The notes under the pieces were generated by a model, which saw only the letters and a list, made by a program, of their open reading frames with translations, was not told the origin of the DNA and made no database searches. From the NCBI GenBank assembly GCA_002084765.1, contig NBMB01000009.1:26415-90414 (forward strand): a stretch of DNA of 64,000 nt. Direction: 5' to 3'. A program made the position numbers and the translations under genes. The DNA comes from Candidatus Cloacimonetes bacterium 4572_55 (GTDB taxonomy: Bacteria > 4572-55). Positions 1 to 8,593 of this stretch are shown piece by piece; the stretch's first letter is position 1, and the number at the start of each line of letters is the position of its first letter.

Positions 1-509
1 CCGGAAATTCTTCGCTGCGCGCTACCGACCAACTTTTTGTTGCGATAGGTCAGCTCGTATCTGGCAGACGCGGTAAAACAGGGGGATTTGATCTTCTCAC
101 GATCCGGCAAGAGCCTGGACTTTTCCAATTCCGTGATTATTCCCAACTTTGCCAATCCCGACGCGAGACCGAGACTGATTGCGTGATAGGTCTCATGGAT
201 CGTTCCGCCAATCGACGGATCGTTCTCTGGGGCAACTACGCTGTAAGTGACTTCGTTATCATGGTATACAGCGCGACCTCCGGTCAAACGGCGCACCACG
301 CTCACCCCCAATTCTCGACGTCGCTCCAAATCGAATTCCCTGACCGAATTTTGCATATAACCGAACGAAATCGCGGCGGGTTTCCAGCCGTAAACTCGAA
401 ATGTGGGCTGATCCGAATAATGTAGCGTCAACGCCTCGTCTACCGCCATATTATACGCGGCGCTTTTGTGACCAGTCTCTATAAATCGCCAAATCGGTTT
501 TTTTTCCAT
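1..509 (-). CDS. Lipoate-protein ligase / octanoyltransferase family protein (partial, C-terminus off window)
   Basis: Reading leftward from the ATG at 507-509, an open frame runs off the window edge. It translates to an LplA/LipM-type cofactor transferase, which attaches octanoyl or lipoyl groups to lipoyl domains of 2-oxoacid dehydrogenases and GcvH. Visible signatures are RRLTGGRAVYHDNEVTYS, the family's R-R-x-T-G-G-x-A-V-x-H motif, followed by a PCF cysteine segment and KLVGSAQRR. The Cys before the KLVGSAQ motif favours a LipM-like octanoyltransferase over a true ATP-using ligase, but the missing C-terminus prevents a firm choice. About 169 residues are present of an expected 250-330. 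The stop of the next gene lies only 22 bases from its start on the same strand, so it could be last in an operon with the TPR gene. Confidence 0.85.
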   Translation of the reverse strand, partial: MEKKPIWRFIETGHKSAAYNMAVDEALTLHYSDQPTFRVYGWKPAAISFGYMQNSVREFDLERRRELGVSVVRRLTGGRAVYHDNEVTYSVVAPENDPSIGGTIHETYHAISLGLASGLAKLGIITELEKSRLLPDREKIKSPCFTASARYELTYRNKKLVGSAQRRIS

Positions 510-531
510 ATCGCAAACTTTACTACAAATT

Positions 532-1461
532 TTATTCTATTCCAAAAAATTGATCGGCTTGTTTATTTTTTAATCTCGGATCGATCTGACAAGCCTTTTG
601 ATAATGAGACGCGCCCGCCTGTTTTTGCTTAAAACGCGTCGCCAACAGAAGAGCCAAATTGTAGTGCGCCGGAGCATAATCGGGTTTGATCTCAAGAGCT
701 TGTTCATAATGACGTTTGGCACTCTCATAGTCCGAAAATTGTTCCTCTAACAACTGGCTGAGTTTGAAATGCGCCTGCGCATTTTTTGGATGAAGTCGAG
801 TGGCTTCTATATAATGCTTCTTTGCCGCGTCAAAATCTTCCAACTTTTGATCCGATAAGAGAGCCAGCCGAAAATGGGCGTCCGCGTCCTTTTCATTTAT
901 CTGCAACACCTTCCGATAGTAACGCCGGGCAGATTCATAATCCTGAAAATGATTCTCCGATAGAAGTGCCAAATTATAATACGCGGTGACATGCGCGGAG
1001 TCGCAGACCGTCGCCTGGATCAGAAGCTCACGCGCCCGCTCATATTTCCCATAGCGATCTTCCAATAAAAGAGCCTGGTTGATATACGCCTCGACATAAT
1101 TCGGATCCGATTCTATAGCTTTTTTATAATGATTGATCGCTCGGTCATAATCTTGGAATCTGTTTTTAAGCAACAACGCAAAATTATAATGCGCTTGCGA
1201 AAATTTCGGGTCAATACTCAATGCTTCCAAGTAGTGATATTTCGCAGTTTCGTAATCTTGAAACGCGTCCTCCAACAGAACTGCCAGATTATAGTGGGCG
1301 TCTGAATCTTCTGGATTGGCGTCTAGCACATTGAGATAATGCGTTTTTCGGGCTTTTGCATTCGCATAAGTTTGCTCCACAGTCGGACGTTCCGCCGCGA
1401 GTTGAGAACCTACACCAAACCATATCAGCCCTAATATGACGAATATTCGTTTGATAAACAT
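532..1461 (-). CDS. Secreted tetratricopeptide-repeat protein with 35-residue units
   Basis: 309 residues. An N-terminal Sec signal peptide (hydrophobic run at residues 5-20, A-A-E cleavage region) is followed by seven back-to-back TPR-like units. Each has the pattern HYNLALLLexxFqDYesAkxHYxxAlxidPxxxxA. Every unit is 35 residues, one more than the canonical 34; the extra residue lies between helix A and helix B. TPRs bind peptides or scaffold complexes, so this is probably a periplasmic protein-interaction platform. The start is well placed: AGGAGA lies 8 bases before the ATG. It sits between the BatA-like gene and the lipoyl-transferase gene in the same direction. TPR proteins often accompany BatA/BatB-type clusters, which fits its upstream neighbour. 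The partner is not identifiable. Confidence 0.85.
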   Translation of the reverse strand: MFIKRIFVILGLIWFGVGSQLAAERPTVEQTYANAKARKTHYLNVLDANPEDSDAHYNLAVLLEDAFQDYETAKYHYLEALSIDPKFSQAHYNFALLLKNRFQDYDRAINHYKKAIESDPNYVEAYINQALLLEDRYGKYERARELLIQATVCDSAHVTAYYNLALLSENHFQDYESARRYYRKVLQINEKDADAHFRLALLSDQKLEDFDAAKKHYIEATRLHPKNAQAHFKLSQLLEEQFSDYESAKRHYEQALEIKPDYAPAHYNLALLLATRFKQKQAGASHYQKACQIDPRLKNKQADQFFGIE

Positions 1462-1516
1462 TTATTTTCTCCTATTCTTACAGAATATTTGGAAAGATTC
1501 CGAAACTATCTCGTGT

Positions 1517-3658
1517 TTATATCGCAGCTGGCGCGACTTCCAGTTTTTTCTCATAACCGATCCACCAGGCGATCAGCATCTCGGTGATCAGCAACAAGAA
1601 AACAAACCATAGGAAAAACTTCCACAATTCTCGTCCATAGCGCGCCTGCATCGCTTGATCCTTCAACGAATCCGACCCGGTGAGCAGGGTCACATTTTGA
1701 TCCGGGAAAAGATCAATCACCTTATCATTTTCGATTCGGAAGAGGTCAGACTCCTCGACGTCCACATTCACGGCAAACTGACCCACGATCTCGCCGCCCA
1801 CCCGCCAGGTATAAATCCCCGGCGCGTTTGTATCGGGTAAGCGCAGGATATTCCGTCCTTCCTTTGATTCCGGGGTCACCTCCACCACATCATCTCCGGG
1901 TTTAATGCAAACGATTTTTGCGCCGTATGGAATATTTTCCACTTCTCTCGCCGCGGGTTCCCCCACATGCAAAGTCTGTCCTTGATAATCGCTAAGTCCT
2001 AAAAATTGAACCATGCGGTGGATGAAGGGGACAAAAACAGACCGAATCGGCAGGTTATTCCAATCATTATCCAATGAGCTGGATAGCAGCGCGACTTTAC
2101 CCTGCCCCAAACTATGCGTCAACAGCGCGGGCATTCGATTATTGTATGAAACGAGAACGTTGCTGCCCTCCTCAGGCAATAACTCATAGCTAAAATAGGA
2201 GCGCAGAGATAGAAAAGAGTTCTCCTTTTCATTAAAAATCTGAAAAACATAATGCTCGTAATCTATTTTATCCCAGCTAAAAAAAGCTCTTTTATCACCT
2301 GTATTCTGCTCAGCACCTCGCAATGATTTGATCTTTGCCGGAGAAAAAATGGGCAAAAAAGAATCGTTGTAAAACCGCACGTCGCATTGACTTCCCAGAA
2401 CGCACATCAATCCGCCGCCTCGCTCCACAAAAGCGGATAGGAGCGATAATTCGCCCTGGTTCAGCGAGCTCACGTTAGACAAAATAATCACCTGATAATC
2501 GCTCAACCGAAGATTTCCGAGAGCCGCCTTCTCTTTCAGGACAGGAATGATGCGCGTCTCGTTCGAGTCTAAGGGATTTAATCCGGTTGTAATAAAAAAG
2601 CCGTTTTTTTGCTCATCCGTTATCTCGTCGATCAATATCAAAGCTTTTACCTCGCCTTTGATATTGGTGGTGAAGTAGCGGCGATTGTCAATCATCAGCG
2701 CGTCATCCGGCAATTCCACAAACCCTGAATAATCTTTTGTCTCCGGGAAAGTGACGCTCACGGTTCCTTGACCATAGCTGTTCGGAGCTATCGAAACGCC
2801 GACCTGGCTTTTTTTTATTCCATTAAGGAATATCTGGAGCAATTGATTATCAACTTTTTCATTGGTCCCGTTAAAAATAGCACTGGCGAAACGAATAGGC
2901 TTGTTTGCGAAGAGCAATTGATTTTTGTAGTCCACGTTTTCGACATAAAGATTTCTTCTCCTTTTTTCTCCCATATCGATAATGAAAAGACGCGTTGGAT
3001 CTTGGATTGTGGGCAGTGCAACGCCTGCAGTGTCCCAACCTACGGCTTGCATATCGGTAATTAAGTAAATTTCTTTATTGAGATTGATCGATTTATCCGC
3101 CAACTGCGTCGCCTTGTTAATAGCCGCGATCAGATTTCCTTTTGCCGCTGAGACCTGTTTTTTGTCAACCAATTCTTGAAGCAGAGAAAAATTATGGGTC
3201 GGCTCGTCAAAAATCGGCTGGTCAGGATTGGAGGAAAAAATCAGATTAGCGTCGTCGCTTTCATTCAAAAACTCAATCAATGAAAAGGTTTTTTGACGCG
3301 CTTTATGGAAAATCGTGCCCCCAGCACTTTCATACGCCATGCTGTAGGAGTCGTCCAGAACAATAAAAACTGACGTGGCGGTATGCGCGGAGACGCTGCC
3401 TCCCGAACTTCCTTTAAACGCTGGTCTGGCAAGGGCTAATGCAAGAAAACCAATGATTAACATGCGAATAATCAATAAGATAATCTCTCGTATCCGAATC
3501 CGGCGCATCTGTTTTTTCTGGAGAGGGAGCAAATATTTCAATGTGCTGAAGAGGATCACTTTTATCCGTCGTCGATTTAACAGATGGATAAGCAGTGGAA
3601 GCAGAGCACCCAGAATTCCGATTAAAAAAGCTGAATTTAAAAAAGTTAGATCAAACAT
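1517..3658 (-). CDS. BatA-like membrane protein with von Willebrand-type and GATase-like regions
   Basis: 713 residues. The first about 85 residues form the BatA N-terminal double-transmembrane module (membrane segments near 8-26 and 60-80, with a basic RRRIKV-type loop between). A VWA-like region follows with DDSYSM, a D-x-S-x-S metal-site motif, near residue 100. The middle contains a class I glutamine-amidotransferase-like fold segment (VERGGGLMCVLGS near 415). A single C-terminal membrane helix (about 678-700) ends in a basic tail. Such proteins, found with MoxR ATPases and BatB/C/D/E in Bacteroidota and relatives, are thought to act in envelope stress or metal-complex assembly. No MoxR is visible here, so it may lie outside the window or be absent. 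AAAGGA precedes the ATG. Fold assignment is good, function uncertain. Confidence 0.75.
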   Translation of the reverse strand: MFDLTFLNSAFLIGILGALLPLLIHLLNRRRIKVILFSTLKYLLPLQKKQMRRIRIREIILLIIRMLIIGFLALALARPAFKGSSGGSVSAHTATSVFIVLDDSYSMAYESAGGTIFHKARQKTFSLIEFLNESDDANLIFSSNPDQPIFDEPTHNFSLLQELVDKKQVSAAKGNLIAAINKATQLADKSINLNKEIYLITDMQAVGWDTAGVALPTIQDPTRLFIIDMGEKRRRNLYVENVDYKNQLLFANKPIRFASAIFNGTNEKVDNQLLQIFLNGIKKSQVGVSIAPNSYGQGTVSVTFPETKDYSGFVELPDDALMIDNRRYFTTNIKGEVKALILIDEITDEQKNGFFITTGLNPLDSNETRIIPVLKEKAALGNLRLSDYQVIILSNVSSLNQGELSLLSAFVERGGGLMCVLGSQCDVRFYNDSFLPIFSPAKIKSLRGAEQNTGDKRAFFSWDKIDYEHYVFQIFNEKENSFLSLRSYFSYELLPEEGSNVLVSYNNRMPALLTHSLGQGKVALLSSSLDNDWNNLPIRSVFVPFIHRMVQFLGLSDYQGQTLHVGEPAAREVENIPYGAKIVCIKPGDDVVEVTPESKEGRNILRLPDTNAPGIYTWRVGGEIVGQFAVNVDVEESDLFRIENDKVIDLFPDQNVTLLTGSDSLKDQAMQARYGRELWKFFLWFVFLLLITEMLIAWWIGYEKKLEVAPAAI

Positions 3659-3737
3659 TTCTAGTCCTTTCTAGTCCTTATTCATTTCTATTCATATTTA
3701 CATCGTGATCTTGTTTGACGTATATCGAAAAAAAGAA

Positions 3738-3766
3738 TTGACAGATCACGAAATACATTATAGATT
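3738..3766 (+). promoter_or_regulatory. Candidate promoter for the STAS-domain gene
   Basis: TTGACA at 3738-3743 is followed after 17 bases by TAGATT (3761-3766), about 39 bases before the rightward STAS gene. The gap 3659-3804 separates divergent genes, so a promoter is needed. Bacteroidota-type promoters differ from the E. coli consensus, so this is tentative. Confidence 0.35.
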
Positions 3767-3804
3767 ACAAGTTATTTTTATTTTTACACTGGGAGTTTTT
3801 TCTT

Positions 3805-4197
3805 ATGGATAAAAAAACGGACGAGATTCGGATCGAAATCATCACCCGTTTGACCAAACCGATACCCACGCTTATGCTGCGTGTTTCAGGTAAGTTGGAC
3901 TCGACAACGGTTGAAAAATTTTCAAAAAAAATTCGCGGCTATATGGAAGATCGCACGATCGGTTTTGTTCTTAATTTTCAAAAATTGGAATATGTCAACA
4001 GCACAGCATTGAGAGAGATTCTCAAAATCCATCACGAACTCAAAAAAAAGAACGGGTTTGTCTCTTTTTTATCGGTCAACGACAATATATCCGACGTTAT
4101 CAGTTTGGTTGGTATCAGCGAAGTGATACCGGTCTATGACAGCAACCAAGCCTTCTTGAACGCTATCCAAAAGCAGAAAGAGCCTTATACGGCATGA
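3805..4197 (+). CDS. STAS-domain protein (anti-sigma factor antagonist type)
   Basis: 130 residues forming one STAS domain. The strand VSGKLDSTTVEKF is followed by the helix-start phosphoacceptor region YVNSTALREIL, where the Ser/Thr of the N-S-T triplet occupies the site phosphorylated in SpoIIAA-like proteins. The ending VISLVGISEVIPVYDS matches the family's conserved L..aGl...f.i. segment. STAS antagonists bind and sequester anti-sigma kinases of the RsbW/SpoIIAB type. No partner kinase or phosphatase is adjacent, so its circuit cannot be named. It is the only rightward gene in the first 14 kb, lying between leftward operons with its own candidate promoter. It ends 48 bases before the 3' end of the convergent recombinase gene. 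Confidence 0.85.
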   Translation: MDKKTDEIRIEIITRLTKPIPTLMLRVSGKLDSTTVEKFSKKIRGYMEDRTIGFVLNFQKLEYVNSTALREILKIHHELKKKNGFVSFLSVNDNISDVISLVGISEVIPVYDSNQAFLNAIQKQKEPYTA

Positions 4198-4244
4198 CCC
4201 GCTTTCAAGAAATTTTGGCTTACTCCACCGCGATTCGATTTGTT

Positions 4245-5129
4245 TCAAGCTCGAGGATGATAATTTCGATGAATTTCCTTCAGATACGCGCGATCAAGGT
4301 GGGTATAAATTTCTGTCGTAGAAATATCGGCGTGACCCAACATTTCCTGAATCGCTCGTAAGTTTGCTCCGCCTTCCAAAAGATGGGTGGCAAAGCTGTG
4401 TCGGAGAGTGTGTGGTGTGACCTTCTTGTCAATATTGGCTTTCAAGCTGTATTTACGGAGAATTTTCCAATATCCCATCCGAGTTAAAGGCTTTCCGCGC
4501 CAGTTCACAAAAAACATATCCGTTGGGCTCTTTGCCGTCAACTGAGGACGCGCTTTATCCCGATATTCAATCGCTCGATTTAAAGCCGCGTTGCCGAACG
4601 GGACAATCCGTTCCTTGTTTCCTTTACCGGTAAATCTCAAAAACTGTCGTTCCCAAAAAATATTTCCCATTTTGAGAGATATCAGCTCGGAAACGCGTAA
4701 GCCGGACGCATAAGCAAGCTCCATCATAGCGCGGTCTCTTTTCCCTAATTGTGTGTTCATATCCGGTTGTGACAACAGCTTCTCGACCTCCCGAGCTGTG
4801 AGGACCACCGGCAACTTACGCCACAGTTTGGGCGCGTCGATATGCGCGGTTGGATCGTGCGTAATATGTTCTTCTTCGATCAAAAAGTGATAGAAGACGC
4901 GAACCGCGGAAAGATTGCGGGCTAAGGAAGGCGCGGACAACCCCAACTTTTTCAGAAAAATAATGAAGTCAATCACCTCTTCTTGAGAGGCTTGATCAAA
5001 AACTTTTTTCTGACTTTGCAGAAAATCGAGATAGCGTCTCACATCGTGACGATACGCCTCAAAGGTGTTGGACGCTGTGTTTTTCTCCACGATCAAATAC
5101 GTCAGAAAATTGCTCAGATATTCCGACAT
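4245..5129 (-). CDS. xerD: XerC/XerD-family tyrosine recombinase
   Basis: About 294 residues from the ATG at 5129; an in-frame GTG at 5153 would add eight residues but would overlap mreC. It has an N-terminal SAM-like core-binding domain (residues 1-90), then the catalytic domain with all active-site residues visible: Arg in ASGLRVSEL, Lys in GKGNKERIVP, H-x-x-R in HTLRHSFATHLLEGG, His in LGHADISTTEIYTH, and the nucleophile Tyr in that same segment. Length and motifs match chromosomal XerC/D, which resolve chromosome dimers at dif with FtsK. XerD is slightly favoured by the compact C-terminus, but a single-window view cannot separate C from D. No integrase-style attachment site or phage gene is near, so a housekeeping role is likely. 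It follows mreC by 14 bases. Confidence 0.88.
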   Translation of the reverse strand: MSEYLSNFLTYLIVEKNTASNTFEAYRHDVRRYLDFLQSQKKVFDQASQEEVIDFIIFLKKLGLSAPSLARNLSAVRVFYHFLIEEEHITHDPTAHIDAPKLWRKLPVVLTAREVEKLLSQPDMNTQLGKRDRAMMELAYASGLRVSELISLKMGNIFWERQFLRFTGKGNKERIVPFGNAALNRAIEYRDKARPQLTAKSPTDMFFVNWRGKPLTRMGYWKILRKYSLKANIDKKVTPHTLRHSFATHLLEGGANLRAIQEMLGHADISTTEIYTHLDRAYLKEIHRNYHPRA

Positions 5130-5143
5130 GGACCCCACCGATG

Positions 5144-6082
5144 TTAACGCCACCGCCGCCGAATTTTAAGCTCCGGAAATACAATACTGTCCTGTTCCAC
5201 TTTTTCTTGATGTAAGGCGATCCGAGCGTCGCCCCGTCTAGACGTGGGAGGTTCAACCTCTTCCTCGACAATGATCGTCGGCGGGGGATTTATCAAATCC
5301 GGAGATACCACGATCACCTCTTCAATTCCGTTCAAATTTTCGAAAAGCGAGACCTGCGCGTGCATGCCTTGACGTTCGTCGCTAAAACTGACCGTATCAA
5401 TGATCCCGACAGGTAAATTCCTCTGGAACACGCCGCCATAACCGGATGTGACCAGCGAATCGCCTTTAGCCACATTGGCGCGGGGCGGCAGGTAAATCAA
5501 CTCGTATTTATCGACCTTCCAGACTAAAATCCCCACTTCCCGACTACGGGTATCAATCACGCTGACCCGACAGTTTCGATCCTGCAATAGCTGGACAATG
5601 GTCTCGGATCCCCTGACAACAAGCGTTTTGCCTACAATCCCACGGTGGGTCATCACTCCCCAATTGCGCTGCACCCCGTCCCGATTTCCTTTGTTGATCA
5701 GAACGGATTTTTCTGGTCGAGAGATGTCATATCCGATTACCCGCGCGGTATAAAAGTGATAAGAAAGGTGCTCCCCGCACTCCAGCAATTCAGATAGCCG
5801 TTGATTTTCTCTGGTAAGACCCATTAAATTCGCATTTTCTAACGTCATCCGAGCGACAATATCTTTTAACGCCCGATTCTCTTGCCTCAATGTTTTTATT
5901 TCAGAAAAATTATAGATTGTTTTTTGGGATAGCATCATCAGCGGATAGCTGACAACTCGAGAGATACCCTGTTTGCGATTCAGGGGCTGGGATATCAATA
6001 TCAACGATATGGCGAGTAAAATAACGAAAATTATCCCTTTATGAGATTTTTTAAATATATATCTGATTCCATTAGAACGCAT
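5144..6082 (-). CDS. mreC: Rod shape-determining protein MreC
   Basis: About 312 residues from the ATG at 6082, chosen because longer starts overlap phoH and add unrelated sequence. A single N-terminal membrane helix (about residues 14-32) is followed by a coiled coil (about 50-100). A beta-rich periplasmic domain follows, with family motifs such as VLINKGNRDGVQ, GVMTHRGIVGKT and GDSLVTSGYGGVFQRNLPVG. MreC links the cytoplasmic MreB filament to periplasmic cell-wall synthases during elongation. The C-terminus has a proline- and charge-rich tail. mreB and mreD are not present beside it: the gene sits between phoH and xerD, an unusual order. Translation is probably coupled to phoH (19-base gap). 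Confidence 0.92.
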   Translation of the reverse strand: MRSNGIRYIFKKSHKGIIFVILLAISLILISQPLNRKQGISRVVSYPLMMLSQKTIYNFSEIKTLRQENRALKDIVARMTLENANLMGLTRENQRLSELLECGEHLSYHFYTARVIGYDISRPEKSVLINKGNRDGVQRNWGVMTHRGIVGKTLVVRGSETIVQLLQDRNCRVSVIDTRSREVGILVWKVDKYELIYLPPRANVAKGDSLVTSGYGGVFQRNLPVGIIDTVSFSDERQGMHAQVSLFENLNGIEEVIVVSPDLINPPPTIIVEEEVEPPTSRRGDARIALHQEKVEQDSIVFPELKIRRRWR

Positions 6083-6101
6083 AACAAAATGTCCCTGTTT
6101 A

Positions 6102-7109
6102 TCAGTGAATGGGTGATTCGTTTTCGTTAGTGTCCAAGGCCGCTTCATATTCACCGAAGGCATGAATAATTTTTTGTACCAGAGAATGTCTGACCACATC
6201 TGCGTCGGTAAAGTGGATATAAGAGATACCCGGAATTTGCATCAGGACGCCTTGAATTTGCAGCAACCCTGACCTTTGCTTATACTCCAGATCAATTTGT
6301 GTGATATCGCCGGTAATGACCGCCTTCGAGTTATAACCCAATCGGGTCAAAAACATCTTCATTTGAGTCAGAGTCGTATTTTGCGCCTCGTCCAAAACAA
6401 TAAAAGAGTCATTCAGGGTGCGTCCCCGCATGAATGCCAATGGCGCAACCTCGATCATTCCCGACTGCAATGAGCGTGGAATTCGATCAATGGGCATCAT
6501 ATCATGCAACGCGTCATAGAGGGGGCGCAAATACGGGTCAATTTTTTCCTGCAGATCTCCGGGCAAAAACCCCAGACTTTCACCCGCTTCCACCGCGGGG
6601 CGTGTGAGGATAATCCGATCCACTTCTTTTTTTTTCAGAGAGAAGAGAGCCATTGCCATAGCCAGGTAGGTTTTGCCTGTTCCCGCGGGACCGATTCCGA
6701 ATACAATATCATTATCACGGATCGCTTGCAAATATCTCTCTTGCATGGGAGTCTTGGCACCGACTAATCCTTTTTTTGTCGGAATGAGGATAGATTTGCT
6801 GTCCCGAATGAATTGTGGCTTAGCTGTCGGTGTTGGTTGATTCACTTGCTCGATCATCTTACGCAGGTCTGGTTTGTTAAGGATATCTCCTCGTTCGATA
6901 CGACCGATTATATTGGAAAAAAGATCGACCACCTTTTTGACCGTGTCTCGGTCGCCAGAGACGATCAACTTATTCCCTCTCGCCGTGATCTGGCATGGAA
7001 AAGCGTTTCGAATTTTTCGTAAAAATTGATCATTTTCTCCAAATAGAAGAAGATGATCAACGCCTTCTAACAGGAGTGATACCCGATAGTTGTCTTGATT
7101 ATTTTTCAA
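6102..7109 (-). CDS. phoH: PhoH-like ATPase (YbeZ type)
   Basis: 335 residues, apparently from a TTG start. The N-terminal about 100 residues include a KH-like nucleic-acid-binding region. The PhoH ATPase domain follows, with Walker A GPAGTGKT (near 143) and Walker B FIVLDEAQN (near 238), plus SLGFLPGDLQEKIDPYLRPL, a family hallmark. YbeZ-type proteins act in ribosome and RNA maturation, normally with the endonuclease YbeY, and are often followed by ybeY or a 7TM HD-family gene. Here mreC follows instead. An inverted repeat upstream (7146-7184) separates it from the LysM gene. Confidence 0.9.
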   Translation of the reverse strand: MKNNQDNYRVSLLLEGVDHLLLFGENDQFLRKIRNAFPCQITARGNKLIVSGDRDTVKKVVDLFSNIIGRIERGDILNKPDLRKMIEQVNQPTPTAKPQFIRDSKSILIPTKKGLVGAKTPMQERYLQAIRDNDIVFGIGPAGTGKTYLAMAMALFSLKKKEVDRIILTRPAVEAGESLGFLPGDLQEKIDPYLRPLYDALHDMMPIDRIPRSLQSGMIEVAPLAFMRGRTLNDSFIVLDEAQNTTLTQMKMFLTRLGYNSKAVITGDITQIDLEYKQRSGLLQIQGVLMQIPGISYIHFTDADVVRHSLVQKIIHAFGEYEAALDTNENESPIH

Positions 7110-7145
7110 TAAGTGAGCCTTATTCTATAACAATTAAAATAACAA

Positions 7146-7184
7146 TAAAAGCCCTTGACAGAGAGATACTATCAGGGGCTTTTA
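7146..7184 (-). terminator. Hairpin after the LysM gene, candidate terminator
   Basis: TAAAAGCCCTTGA (7146-7158) pairs with TCAGGGGCTTTTA (7172-7184) with one mismatch, across a 13-base loop. It lies about 50 bases past the LysM gene stop in the leftward direction and is followed by a T-rich stretch. Confidence 0.5.
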
Positions 7185-7232
7185 AATTATCATTAAAGTA
7201 TAAAGCGTTCATATTCGGAATTGATTTCAGAG

Positions 7233-8069
7233 CTACCGAGGGATGGTAAGAACCTGCTTTGGATAGATCAAGTCAGGGTCTTTGATCTGATCTCGGTTTG
7301 CTTCATAAATTTTCGCCCACTCTCGATTTGCGTCATAAACTTCGTCATATCCGGCGATTTTCCAAAGGGATTCACCTTTGTAAACTGTCCAACTGTTGAC
7401 AACGCCGCGAGGTATTTTCAACACCCAACCTGGGTAAATCAGGCTCGGGTTTTTGATTTTATCTCGATTGGCTCGATAGATACGGGGCCATTTCAGCGGA
7501 TCGCTGTAAATCTGGTCATAACCGGAAATGATGTAGAGACATTCGTCTTTCTTTACGGTCCAGGTAGTCGGTAGCTTTAAGCCTTCCCGCAAGTCCGCCA
7601 ATCTGCCTTCCAGTTCAGCGATCTTTTCCTGATTTTCCGGCTTTTCCGCGCCGTTATAGCCTTTAATATCTCGCAGGCGTCCCTCGAATTCCGTAATTTT
7701 TGACTCATTAGAAATCAATTGATCATAGGACATATTTTCCATCCTGGTAATTTCTTTATCAAGACAGATCAGTTCGTATGTCACGAGTTCCGGCTCAATC
7801 TCCTGAATTTGGGCTTTTAATTGGGAGATTTCCGCTTGAATCGGCTCGACTTGCTGCGCGTAATCCGCAGCCATCTCTTTCCACTTTTCTAAATCCGCTT
7901 CCAGTTGATCCCAGTAGGCTTTTGCCTCATCCATGCTGAGTTCCTTGTATTCTTCCGAAGAATAATGCGGAAGATTCGGAGCTTGTTGAGCCAAGATGGG
8001 CGCGCTTAACGCGATCAAGCATAGCACGAGAAAAGAAATGATCATAATGTGATTGGATTGCTTTTTCAT
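7233..8069 (-). CDS. Secreted coiled-coil protein with two C-terminal LysM domains
   Basis: 278 residues. A Sec signal peptide (about residues 1-27, ending A-Q-Q) leads to a long helical, probably coiled-coil segment (35-165) rich in E, K, Q and L. Two LysM modules follow (about 168-220 and 223-278). Both begin with W-T-V-x-K/Y-x-(D/G)-E and end in L-I-Y-P-x-x-V-L-x-I-P-R. LysM binds N-acetylglucosamine of peptidoglycan, so this is a cell-wall-associated periplasmic protein. The two modules carry an insertion compared with the shortest LysM, shared by both, which suggests an internal duplication. It is three bases downstream of a small coiled-coil lipoprotein gene, and the two are almost certainly co-transcribed and may act together. 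Confidence 0.85.
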   Translation of the reverse strand: MKKQSNHIMIISFLVLCLIALSAPILAQQAPNLPHYSSEEYKELSMDEAKAYWDQLEADLEKWKEMAADYAQQVEPIQAEISQLKAQIQEIEPELVTYELICLDKEITRMENMSYDQLISNESKITEFEGRLRDIKGYNGAEKPENQEKIAELEGRLADLREGLKLPTTWTVKKDECLYIISGYDQIYSDPLKWPRIYRANRDKIKNPSLIYPGWVLKIPRGVVNSWTVYKGESLWKIAGYDEVYDANREWAKIYEANRDQIKDPDLIYPKQVLTIPR

Positions 8070-8072
8070 TTC

Positions 8073-8324
8073 TTAATCTCCTTCCTCTTCCGCGCATTCT
8101 TTGGCGCGATCCAGTTTTTCTTGTTTCTCTTTCAGATCAGCATTCAGCATATCTCGTTCTTTTTCCAACGATTCCAAATTTTCCTTTGCCTCCATTGCCT
8201 CACGATATGCACCGTCAACCTCGTCAGCGCCGATGGGCGGAGGCGGGGGGCCTTTTGTGCATCCCTGAAAGATGAAGGCAAATAAGGCAAAAAGGATTAA
8301 ACAGGAAATGAACTTTTTCCGCAT
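8073..8324 (-). CDS. Small lipoprotein with coiled coil
   Basis: 83 residues. A signal peptide ends in the lipobox F-Q-G-C (Cys22), followed by a short proline run (GPPPPPIG) and then a highly charged helix (about 38-83). The helix has heptad-like spacing of L/M and ends in an acidic E-E-E-G-D tail. The layout resembles Lpp- or OmpA-associated tether lipoproteins that anchor the outer membrane or scaffold LysM proteins, but I see no family signature. It overlaps almost directly with the LysM gene (three-base gap), so the pair is probably one functional unit at the wall/outer-membrane interface. The function is inference. Confidence 0.75.
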   Translation of the reverse strand: MRKKFISCLILFALFAFIFQGCTKGPPPPPIGADEVDGAYREAMEAKENLESLEKERDMLNADLKEKQEKLDRAKECAEEEGD

Positions 8325-8593
8325 GCGGTTATCCTCCTCTCAATGTTGATTATTTTAAATTTAGCATCTTATTAGAAAATATTAATTTGCTCCGATATTA
8401 TCTATCAGAAGCTCCACATAGCTAATAATAGATATTGTTAAAAATATTGTCAAGAAAAAAATGAAATCGTTCAAAAATAGATTATTCGATTCATCATAAA
8501 ATTTAATTCAGATCGTTTTTTATATATTTTAGTAGACTGTGATATATAGAGTTATAATCTCTCTATTTCATAAAATATTATTAGGACTGGAAA

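Noticed and set aside
4245..5129. Tyrosine recombinase as the integrase of a mobile island
   Set aside because: Its length and motifs fit XerC/D and no attachment repeats, phage or plasmid genes are nearby.
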